Assembly: GCA_021107945.1 (NCBI GenBank)
Contig: JAIORV010000009.1
Location: forward strand, 1-46,118
Length of the DNA: 46,118 bases
Direction of reading: 5' to 3'
Origin: Vulcanimicrobiota bacterium
Lineage (GTDB): Bacteria > Vulcanimicrobiota > JAJTBE01
Positions 17,083-24,506 of this stretch are shown one piece after another. Positions within the stretch are counted from its first letter, which is position 1, and the number at the start of each line of letters is the position of its first letter. The notes under the pieces are model-generated. The model did not search any database. It was given only the letters and a program-made list of their open reading frames with translations, and had not been told where the DNA came from. A program made the translations under genes and the position numbers.

Positions 17083-18348
17083 ATGAAAATAAAAAATTCT
17101 TTTAACCCGACCATTTTTTTTCTGTTAGCCTCCTCGGCATTTATTATGTCGTTTTTTATGTGCGGTTGTAGCGACAGTCCTGGTTTTCGACATGACAAAG
17201 AACAACATCGGATTACTCACATAAAGACTGCAAATACTAATGTTTTGTTTTTAACAAAACTCCCACCCGATTCGAAGAATTGGCCGGTATTTCTGTCAAG
17301 CTCAATGCACACAGGAAAATCGGATTCGCCCCCCATTGAGAGTAAGATTATCGCAAAGATCCCCACCGGTGGCAGAATTATGGGATCGCCTGTGATATAT
17401 AAAAAAAGAGCTTACATAGGCTCAATGAACGGTTATTTATATTGCATCGAAATCTCCGGCAATCCGGGGATTTTATGGAGATTCAAAGCCGGGAACAAAC
17501 TCACATCAACCCCCGGGGTTGATAATGAGGGGAATATCTATATAGGCTCACAGGACAAATATTTTTATGCAATAGATCCTGAAGGTTCCCTAAAATGGAA
17601 ATATAAAACAGGAGGGCCCATTTCTTCCGCCGTCAATTTTGACATTCAGGGAAATTTGATAATCGGAAGCCTTGATGGATACATTTACTGTATATCGGAT
17701 AAAGGTAAATTACAATGGAAATTCAGGACGGGTCATACCGAGCTTGAATTCACATCCACCCCCGCGATTGACATGGAAGGAAATATTTACACGGGATCGG
17801 ATGACGGGAATATCTATGCTCTTGATAAAAACGGAAAATTGAAATGGAAGCTCATGTTGGGAAAGCCTGTGGTATCGTCGCCGTCAATTGATAAATATGG
17901 CAATATATATGTAGGTTGTAATGATTCAAACATTTATTCGATTTCGAGAAACGGTGAAATCAGATGGAAATACAAGACCGGCGGAGTTGTGGAATCATCA
18001 CCTGTTATTGAGAATAAGACGGAAAATGTTTTTGCAGGATGTGCCGATAAGAATATATATGCCATTGATTTCAGAGGGAATAAAAAATGGAAATACAAGA
18101 CAGGAGGCGCGGTCAATTCATCGGGAGCGATTGACAGGGAGAATAATGTCTATTTTGGCTCCGAGGATGGATGTGTCTATTCCCTGTCGTCGTCGGGCAA
18201 GCTGAGATGGAAAACAAAATGCGGCGGTGTAATTATTGCATCGCCCGCGATTGCCGTAGGGGTTCTTGTTGTAGGATCCGAGGACGGGAATATTTATGTA
18301 TTGGGTTTAAATTCACCACAAAGGCACGGAGAACACGAAGATTTTTAA
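17083..18348 (+). CDS. PQQ-like beta-propeller lipoprotein
   Basis: After a hydrophobic signal ending in FMCGC (a lipobox-like site) come seven or eight blades of the PQQ/BamB type. Each holds GxIYxGSxDxxxYAID followed by GxLKWKxKTGG, from about residue 90 to the end. Such propellers act as periplasmic binding scaffolds or sensors; no cofactor-dependent dehydrogenase residues are evident. I prefer the ATG at 17083 because the signal peptide begins there, although the frame is open from a TTG at 16996 that overlaps the previous stop. The last residues, SPQRHGEHEDF, are encoded by a CACAGAG-family repeat, so the original C-terminus has been replaced or extended. Confidence 0.75.
   Translation: MKIKNSFNPTIFFLLASSAFIMSFFMCGCSDSPGFRHDKEQHRITHIKTANTNVLFLTKLPPDSKNWPVFLSSSMHTGKSDSPPIESKIIAKIPTGGRIMGSPVIYKKRAYIGSMNGYLYCIEISGNPGILWRFKAGNKLTSTPGVDNEGNIYIGSQDKYFYAIDPEGSLKWKYKTGGPISSAVNFDIQGNLIIGSLDGYIYCISDKGKLQWKFRTGHTELEFTSTPAIDMEGNIYTGSDDGNIYALDKNGKLKWKLMLGKPVVSSPSIDKYGNIYVGCNDSNIYSISRNGEIRWKYKTGGVVESSPVIENKTENVFAGCADKNIYAIDFRGNKKWKYKTGGAVNSSGAIDRENNVYFGSEDGCVYSLSSSGKLRWKTKCGGVIIASPAIAVGVLVVGSEDGNIYVLGLNSPQRHGEHEDF
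18309..18345. repeat. CACAGAG-family repeat inside a coding region
   Basis: TTCACCACAAAGGCACGGAG followed by AACACGAAGATTTTT is a half copy of the family. It overlaps the 3' end of the propeller gene and supplies its last 12 or so codons. Just after it, GGGACAGACACC (about 18352) is the core of another short motif known from many bacterial genomes. Confidence 0.55.
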
Positions 18349-18470
18349 AATAGGGACAGACACCTATTTGTTAGATTTCCCGTTTCTCACCTCTCAACTC
18401 CCTCTTCTCAATTTTGACGACTTACCCGATCATGTAACAATTATTTAACATCTAAAACGAAATTTTATGA

Positions 18471-18476
18471 TATAAT
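18471..18476 (+). promoter_or_regulatory. Candidate -10 box of the clostripain gene
   Basis: A perfect TATAAT lies about 80 bases before the start at 18558. No good -35 box is present at the usual distance, so an activator or extended contacts may be needed. Confidence 0.3.
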
Positions 18477-18557
18477 AGGTCAAGGATATGGATTTATCAT
18501 GGCGAAATTAGGAATTAATTTGCAATTAAAATTCAACTAAAACGGAGGGTATCCGAG

Positions 18558-20540
18558 ATGGATTCCATCAATCAAAACTCGATAAAGTCAAACGTTGCAG
18601 CAAAATTCACAGCACCTCTTCAGCCGACTGAAAAGAAAGAAGAGAAAAAGGAAACCAGGAAATCGGATGAAAAATCACCCAAAGACAGTGTAAACCTTGG
18701 CAAAGCCGCGCCCAAGGAACAGAAGCTTTCACCTGACAAGCCTCTGCAGGCGCTTCCCAAGCCTCCGACGCCCGAGAAAGAGATTTCCGTTCTCTTTTAT
18801 ATGCATGGGCAATATGATGATATCGGAGAATCAACGGCGGAAGCGATGCTCAGTCTCGAGAAAGCGGGCAGTAACGAGAATATGAATGTTGTCGCCCAGT
18901 TGGGGAGGAATCCTTATAAACCGAAGGAAGAAGGCGAGTTTCATATTCCCGTTGACAATGACTGGTCGGGTGTGCGGCGTTACAAGGTAAAACAAGCTGA
19001 TCATAATGAGTTGGATATACCCCTTGCAACCTGGGAAAAAATGGAAGAGAGTATTCCCGATAATCCTGTTTTGAAGTTTGTATTGGGAAACATTTACTGG
19101 GGAATGGATCAAAAAGATAAAGCGGTTGAATTTTACGATAAGGGAAAAGAACTGGGATTACTGGATTATATGAATGATTACGATTCCGACTGGAGCAAGC
19201 AAGTCCGCAAAGAGTTCGATGAAGTAACAAGACCTTACGAAGAAGTTTCCGCTCCATATAAAAACTTTGCATCGGAAGTAAAGGAGACCCTCCCTGAAGG
19301 TACAAGTATGGGAGATCCCAAATCGCTTGAAAATTTTGTTTCGTGGGGAATGAAAAAGTACCCCGCCAAGCATTATATGATTGTTATAATGGGACATGGC
19401 GGCGCATGGATAGGAGCGGCCGAACAAACGCCGGCGAAAATGGGAGAGGCAATAACGCAGGGCGTGGCAAAGGCGAACGAGGAGACAGGCAAAGAGGAGA
19501 AGATAGATGTTATTATGTTCAACTCCTGTTATATGGGTAATGCTGAATCATTATATGAAATGAAAGATGCGGCCGATGTAACAATTGCCTCGGAAAATTA
19601 CGCCCGATCCGGAATTTTTGGACACTGGGGAATGTTCCTTGATGCTATGTCAAAAGATATTGATGAAGGAAAACCATTTGACGGAAAGCAGTTTGCCACG
19701 GAAATAGTCGATTTTTACAAAGAGCAGGGTAAGGAGATAAAGGATAACTTCCCGGAATTTTCAAACTGGAAGGAATCTTACCTGACACTTTCCGCAATTG
19801 ATAATAAAAAACTGAATAAACTCGCAAAATCATTTAAGAAATTCGTAAAGACATTGAATAAATATGACGTTCCGGAGCATGTGCTTTTCCGGGAGGTTGC
19901 AAATACAAAGAATTACGATTCCGGCGCCCACAATCCATCCCAGTTATTCGGGTTTTACGACACAATAAGAGACCTGGGGGATTTCATGGACAACATAAGG
20001 CAGAATCCCGATATTCCAATAGAGGTAAAGGATTCGGCCGCCCATGTTCAGGAGAACATGAAAGAAGCTATTATCAACGAACAACATGAGGGGCAGGGAA
20101 TGGAAGGCTCCCAGGGACTCACTTTCTGGGGTCCCACAAATGCCGTTGATATTGCATTCATGGGACAGAGATACACTGACGATGTGGGCAAATTCTCAAA
20201 GGGAACGGGATGGGGCAAACGCCTTACCGAGGCGGCGCAGAATATTCCCAAGCCCATTATGACAGGATTCATGGATTGCATCTCAAAGATCAGAGCTCTC
20301 AACGCCAAGCTTAAGGACGAGAATATAACCGAAGAAGAGAAAGAGATCATTCAACAGCAAGTTGCCGATGAAAAAAAGAAAGCTCTTGAGTTCAAGAAGA
20401 AGATGGACTTCACCATCGAGAGAAAACCCCTTGAAAATCTGTTTAAGAAGGTCAGAGGCGGAAAGATGGATCTCCGGCAGACAGGTGAAATCGGCAAGGA
20501 AATGGTTGACGAGATCATCGCAAGAGACGGAATGGCTTAA
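18558..20540 (+). CDS. Clostripain-family (C11) cysteine peptidase
   Basis: C11 peptidases cut after basic residues and often activate themselves by internal cleavage. The 660-residue product has a polar leader (1-75) containing SPKDSVNLG, then the first core strand EISVLFYMHGQYDD (about 75-88). The catalytic His280 lies in YMIVIMGHGGAW and Cys324 in IMFNSCYMGNAE. Between the first strand and the dyad lies a helical insert at about 155-250 with a TPR-like pair (GNIYWGMDQKDKAVEFYDKG). The C-terminal 250 residues are mostly helical. No classical signal peptide is seen; the leader resembles that of the protein at 13169. The ribosome site GGAGGG is eight bases from the ATG. Substrate and location are unknown. 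Confidence 0.85.
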   Translation: MDSINQNSIKSNVAAKFTAPLQPTEKKEEKKETRKSDEKSPKDSVNLGKAAPKEQKLSPDKPLQALPKPPTPEKEISVLFYMHGQYDDIGESTAEAMLSLEKAGSNENMNVVAQLGRNPYKPKEEGEFHIPVDNDWSGVRRYKVKQADHNELDIPLATWEKMEESIPDNPVLKFVLGNIYWGMDQKDKAVEFYDKGKELGLLDYMNDYDSDWSKQVRKEFDEVTRPYEEVSAPYKNFASEVKETLPEGTSMGDPKSLENFVSWGMKKYPAKHYMIVIMGHGGAWIGAAEQTPAKMGEAITQGVAKANEETGKEEKIDVIMFNSCYMGNAESLYEMKDAADVTIASENYARSGIFGHWGMFLDAMSKDIDEGKPFDGKQFATEIVDFYKEQGKEIKDNFPEFSNWKESYLTLSAIDNKKLNKLAKSFKKFVKTLNKYDVPEHVLFREVANTKNYDSGAHNPSQLFGFYDTIRDLGDFMDNIRQNPDIPIEVKDSAAHVQENMKEAIINEQHEGQGMEGSQGLTFWGPTNAVDIAFMGQRYTDDVGKFSKGTGWGKRLTEAAQNIPKPIMTGFMDCISKIRALNAKLKDENITEEEKEIIQQQVADEKKKALEFKKKMDFTIERKPLENLFKKVRGGKMDLRQTGEIGKEMVDEIIARDGMA

Positions 20541-20643
20541 AGAAGTTGGAAGTTAGAAGCTGGACGTTGGAAATTGGATGTAAGGTATTGGATAAGAGGT
20601 CTGATGTTCAATTAGTTATTCTATCCCAAAAAAGGAATAAATT

Positions 20644-20934
20644 GTGGATAATAAAGTATCTCACGATCGCAGTGAAGAAAGCATTGAGGCGAAAGTCCGA
20701 TGGTTTAAATCTTTGCCCGTTTCTGAGAGGATGGAGATACTTTGTGCTTTTACCGACCTTGCCCTGACAATAAATCCGGATTTGCCGAACAAAAAAGATG
20801 CTAAACAGACTAAGGGACATATTCAAATCATTTCCCTTAAAGACCTGATTTCCTCGAAGAGAGCATCTGGTCGGGAAGTTGATCTGGAAGATGTCCGCCT
20901 GTTAGAGCTTGCAGAGAATGAAAAGAACGCATAA
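20644..20934 (+). CDS. Small protein of unknown function, possible antitoxin-like
   Basis: The 96-residue acidic and helical product contains VRWFKSLPVSERMEILCAFT near 18-37, followed by a loop and the short segment GHIQIISLKDLI. I have the impression that similar small proteins are encoded next to nucleotidyltransferase-type toxins, but I cannot verify this here. No toxin is directly downstream; the next gene is the AAA-TOPRIM ATPase, 75 bases away. The start is GTG with AAGGAA six bases upstream. Just before the gene, 20541-20580 is low-complexity sequence of TTGGAAGTTAGAAG type. Confidence 0.5.
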   Translation: MDNKVSHDRSEESIEAKVRWFKSLPVSERMEILCAFTDLALTINPDLPNKKDAKQTKGHIQIISLKDLISSKRASGREVDLEDVRLLELAENEKNA

Positions 20935-21009
20935 TAATTCGTTGGAGTGGACAGCGTAAACGCCACCGCTCAATCCTGTTGTTTGCCCGAACTTTGCAGG
21001 AGGACCAGA

Positions 21010-22785
21010 ATGACAAACAGTATTCCTATCAAGCTGTCTAAAGAAAGAACTGAATCCGGTACACACCCGATTGTGATAATAGGACCGAACGGCTCCGGGA
21101 AGACCAGGTATGGCGCAGAGAAGCTAACGAAACTCAATGAAGCCGAAGCCGAATTCCTTCCGGCGTTTCGCAACACCATACCTGGGCGGAACATTCCAAG
21201 AAAGTCCCTCCATCAGGCAAATCAGGAATGGAGCGAAGTCACTTTACAAACTTCATCAGCATATTGGCAAATCTTCAATGACATCGACTCTTTGTTCGCC
21301 AAGCTCCTCGCTGAGCATACCGATTTGGCTGTAAAGTTCTATGATCAGTCTCTCGACGATCAGTCTCTTGATGGTAAAGCAACAAAACCAGAAATAACAA
21401 ACCTCAGGCTTCTCCAAAAAATGTGGCATGGCTTTTTCCCAGGCAGAAACATAGACCTCTCGGCTTTCACTCCCACTGCTATGTCAGAGCATGGTCAAGA
21501 AATTACTGAGTATCCAGCATATAAGATGAGCGATGGTGAAAAGGCTGCGCTCTATCTCGGAGCCAGAGTTCTTAGTGTGCAGGCAAAGGTCTTGATAGTC
21601 GATGAGCCCGAAGTACACTTCCATTCCAGGTTGGCAGTGCAGTTCTGGGATGCGATGGAGAGTCTGCGCCCCAATATCCGATTTGTATATATAACCCACA
21701 ATCTTACATTTGCCCTGTCTCGTAAATCTGCTAAGTTCGTCATTATCAAAAACAAGGACGTCCCGGAAGTTATATCACTTGAGCCGGATCTTCCACAGTC
21801 CATCGTCGAGTCGATCCTTGGGGCAGCATCCTTTTCTATCTATGCTCAACGCATAGTGTTCTGTGAAGGAACAGAGAGCAGCGAAGACTATCTGTTGTTC
21901 TCGAACTGGTTCAAAGGACGTGAAACCGTAGTTATACCAGCAGGGAATTGCTTGAACGTCGTGCAATGCACCAAGGCATTTAACAATCAAAGGGTAATAT
22001 CTGGTGTGTCAGTCATCGGAATTATAGATAGAGATTACTGGCCTAAGGCATACCTTAACTCGTTACCTCCTTCGATTCAGGTTCTCCAGGTGCATGAGAT
22101 AGAGAACCTGTTTTGTCTTCGGCGCGTATTTGAGCCCGTGGCAATACACCGGAAGAAGGATTCAGACGAAGCAAGTGATCTCTATGATAAATTCCTCTCG
22201 AAAGCGGGAGGCAAGTTCACGGGTGAACTGCTTACCAAGCAAGTCTCGGAGCGATTCAAGTGTCGATGCAAGGGGCTCTTCGATAGCATCGTAAACAGAA
22301 TGGCAGTTACGGAAGAGCTTGACACAACACAGAGTGATCATGTTTCCGCGCTCGCGCCATCGAGGCATTTATTCAGACCCCCCTCTTTTATACAGAGATT
22401 TAGGGGACTGAGGAAAATTTGGGTCAAGCATTCGTCGAATTTCGGCGCGTTCACCCTTTCCACCTTGCCTCCATTCTTGGGGGCGGGACTGAATATTTAC
22501 CCATCGAGTTGGGAACAGGATCCAGAGAGTATCTTTCAGGAAGAGCGAGACCGGATTGAAGACGCATTGTCTGGCAACGAAAAGGACTTTATCGAGCTTT
22601 TCCCGGGCAAAGTCTTTATAGGTATCGCTGCGCAACTGTTGGGACTTAATTTGAACAGTTACAGGGTGTTAGTAAGATCCGCACTGGCTGCCGAGGAAGA
22701 AGACAGACTTTACACCTTGGGACAAGAATTGGAGGTTGTCCTTTCCAACTATCTTCCCCCTCGCCGGACATCAAGCGTGGATTAA
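21010..22785 (+). CDS. AAA ATPase fused to TOPRIM/DUF4435-like domain, defence candidate
   Basis: The 591-residue product begins with an ABC-type ATPase: Walker A GPNGSGKT at 25-32, signature region KMSDGEKAALYL near 172-183, Walker B VLIVDEPEVHFH at 194-205 and the H-loop in YITHN. A second domain from about 275 has VFCEGTESSEDYL (Glu286), IIDRDYW (Asp340, Asp342) and VHEIENLFC, the TOPRIM-like pattern of OLD nucleases and of DUF4435. In PARIS phage defence, AriA is such an ATPase and AriB has DUF4435; fused forms are known. The nuclease role here is inference. I chose the ATG at 21010 because AGGAGG lies six bases before it; a GTG at 20947 lacks this. The codon use looks richer in GC than the neighbours', hinting at transfer. 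Confidence 0.7.
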   Translation: MTNSIPIKLSKERTESGTHPIVIIGPNGSGKTRYGAEKLTKLNEAEAEFLPAFRNTIPGRNIPRKSLHQANQEWSEVTLQTSSAYWQIFNDIDSLFAKLLAEHTDLAVKFYDQSLDDQSLDGKATKPEITNLRLLQKMWHGFFPGRNIDLSAFTPTAMSEHGQEITEYPAYKMSDGEKAALYLGARVLSVQAKVLIVDEPEVHFHSRLAVQFWDAMESLRPNIRFVYITHNLTFALSRKSAKFVIIKNKDVPEVISLEPDLPQSIVESILGAASFSIYAQRIVFCEGTESSEDYLLFSNWFKGRETVVIPAGNCLNVVQCTKAFNNQRVISGVSVIGIIDRDYWPKAYLNSLPPSIQVLQVHEIENLFCLRRVFEPVAIHRKKDSDEASDLYDKFLSKAGGKFTGELLTKQVSERFKCRCKGLFDSIVNRMAVTEELDTTQSDHVSALAPSRHLFRPPSFIQRFRGLRKIWVKHSSNFGAFTLSTLPPFLGAGLNIYPSSWEQDPESIFQEERDRIEDALSGNEKDFIELFPGKVFIGIAAQLLGLNLNSYRVLVRSALAAEEEDRLYTLGQELEVVLSNYLPPRRTSSVD

Positions 22786-22877
22786 CAATTCGCTGTACCT
22801 GACTGTTATTCCACTGCACTCATAGAGGCAGGTAAGCTTTGACTTCCGGTAGAATAATAAAATAAGGAGAACACATA

Positions 22878-23135
22878 ATGCCGATTCTAAGTCGTTTTTT
22901 TGGTATAATAATTGCAATGTACTGGCGAGAGCATGCACCTGCGCATTTTCATGCAAAATATCAAGACCAGGAGGTCATCGTTGAAATTGAGACAGGAAAA
23001 GTTACAGGTCATATCTCCAGACGTGCGTTGTCCATGATAGAAGAGTGGCGAAAATTGCATAAAGAAGAGTTATTAAATGACTGGCGATTGGCTGAGAAAA
23101 ATAAGCCGTTGAAAAGAATAGAGCCATTGGGATAG
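22878..23135 (+). CDS. DUF4160 family protein
   Basis: The 85-residue product carries the DUF4160 hallmarks MPxLSRFFGIIIAMYWREH and PAHFHAKYQDQEVIVEIETG. This family is often found beside DUF2442 genes, as here (23148), in small operons that behave like toxin-antitoxin modules in predictions; the biochemical role is not established. AAGGAG lies eight bases upstream of the ATG. The next gene starts 12 bases after its stop. Confidence 0.85.
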   Translation: MPILSRFFGIIIAMYWREHAPAHFHAKYQDQEVIVEIETGKVTGHISRRALSMIEEWRKLHKEELLNDWRLAEKNKPLKRIEPLG

Positions 23136-23147
23136 GAGGTACAGTGA

Positions 23148-23393
23148 ATGATACTTCACGTTAAGGAAGCAAAACATTTGCATGATTATGTAATTTGGAT
23201 GCGATTCAATGATGGCGCCATAGGAGAGGTTGACCTGAAAGATGAACTCTATGGTGAGATATTTGAACCTCTGAAGGAAATAGAAATGTTTAAATCTTTC
23301 AAGGTTGGGCCGGATCTTGAAACAATTGTTTGGGATAACGGTGCGGATATGGCGCCCGAATTCTTATATGAGAAAATGAAGATTTTGGCCTGA
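23148..23393 (+). CDS. DUF2442 family protein
   Basis: The 81-residue product matches DUF2442: an N-terminal beta region with VIWMRFNDGAIGEVDL and a C-terminal FKVGPDLETIVWDNGADMAP. It is paired with the DUF4160 gene directly upstream, with AGGAGG eight bases before the ATG. The pair is a common small mobile module, and its proposed toxin-antitoxin role rests on context only. Together with the ATPase upstream it gives the stretch 20644-23393 the look of a defence island. Confidence 0.85.
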   Translation: MILHVKEAKHLHDYVIWMRFNDGAIGEVDLKDELYGEIFEPLKEIEMFKSFKVGPDLETIVWDNGADMAPEFLYEKMKILA

Positions 23394-23485
23394 TAAATCC
23401 CTTCGTCTGCTCGATAATCCCCCCGAGCTCACATCGCCGCCGGACGGCGTGGTGTTATTCCACAAATTGCACTCGTTCACAACAT

Positions 23486-24172
23486 TTATTTCCTCTTATA
23501 CCTGAACATAAAAAGGATTAACGGAATTGCAAGGTATATTATCGGTGAGTAGTGATGTAAAAGCGCCGATAAGAAAGCTATGAAATATATCACCACGGCA
23601 AGTAATCCTAACTTAGATGTGGAGGAAATAATACCCATGCTCAAATCAGGATCGACAAACCTGCGGTTTTTTGTTGCATACCACCAATTCAGATTCGCCA
23701 GGATTCTTATCAGAAAGATGTTCCCCGAGAACATTACCTGTGGAAGCCAGAGGTTGTGGTAGTCACTTGAAAGATTGGTCGTAAACGGCAGACAGCATAC
23801 CAGGAGGAGATACACCATGTTTATCCATAGCAATTTCGAGTCCATGCGCTTGATATACTTGAAATGATAGTGATTTATAATCCAGAAAACAGCCAATAGA
23901 AAGAAACTCACGACAAATCCCCTGAATTTGGGCAAATTGCCCCAGAGTTGCCGGTGAAGTTCGCCGCTTGTAGTATTGGCGACAAACGGGAACTTCAGAT
24001 CCAGAATCAGCAGTGTCATAACTATTGCAAAAATTCCGTCACTCAGGGCGGCAAGGCGTTTTGGATCATAAATGTCAAATTGAAAAGATCTCGTATTGTC
24101 ACTGTCCTCCCTGTTATTCCCGACAGTTGAACTGCAATCTTTGACCGATTTCTTTTCTTCTCCGTTATTCAT
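23486..24172 (-). CDS. TMEM175-like potassium channel protein
   Basis: The 228-residue membrane protein has a polar N-terminal tail of about 35 residues. Then comes RLAALSDGIFAIVMTLLILD, a close match to the first-helix signature of the TMEM175 family (R-x3-FSDG-x-FAI-x2-TLL), followed by five more hydrophobic segments. Bacterial members have one six-helix repeat and assemble as tetramers that conduct potassium weakly. It is monocistronic on the minus strand, with no visible link to its neighbours. The start at 24172 has a weak GAGGA about 10 bases upstream. Confidence 0.85.
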   Translation of the reverse strand: MNNGEEKKSVKDCSSTVGNNREDSDNTRSFQFDIYDPKRLAALSDGIFAIVMTLLILDLKFPFVANTTSGELHRQLWGNLPKFRGFVVSFFLLAVFWIINHYHFKYIKRMDSKLLWINMVYLLLVCCLPFTTNLSSDYHNLWLPQVMFSGNIFLIRILANLNWWYATKNRRFVDPDLSMGIISSTSKLGLLAVVIYFIAFLSALLHHYSPIIYLAIPLILFMFRYKRK

Positions 24173-24229
24173 TAGTATTATATCCTCTTCTATGTGTGGG
24201 ATGTGGGAAACGGGATTGTCGAATGAGTG

Positions 24230-24506
24230 GTTTTTTTAATGCAGAGATCGCAGACAATTGCGGGTCTGAAGACCCGCGCTACGTAATAATCGCGCTACGT
24301 ATCTATAACCGACCTCCATAATCCATTATCCCTTTGCGTTCTTTGTGGTAAAAAACCACATCCGGCATCTGATCTCCCTTTTCCTTATTTCCTTAGGGGT
24401 AAAAATCCTCATTTCCTTGATTTCCCATATTCCTTATTCCGGCAACCGATTATCGGGAAGGGGACTTCCCTCCTACAGATCCGGCCTCAGGCATCCGGCA
24501 TCCATT
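24230..24506. repeat. Cluster of short dispersed repeats
   Basis: This gap holds, in order: a partial CACAGAG unit (ATGCAGAGATCGCAGACA, near 24240), a palindrome GCGGGTCTGAAGACCCGC followed by GCTACG, a half CACAGAG copy (TTTGCGTTCTTTGTGGT, near 24334), and a family C copy ending in GGCATCCGGCATCC at about 24502. The last element overlaps the 3' end of the S9 peptidase gene. Confidence 0.55.
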
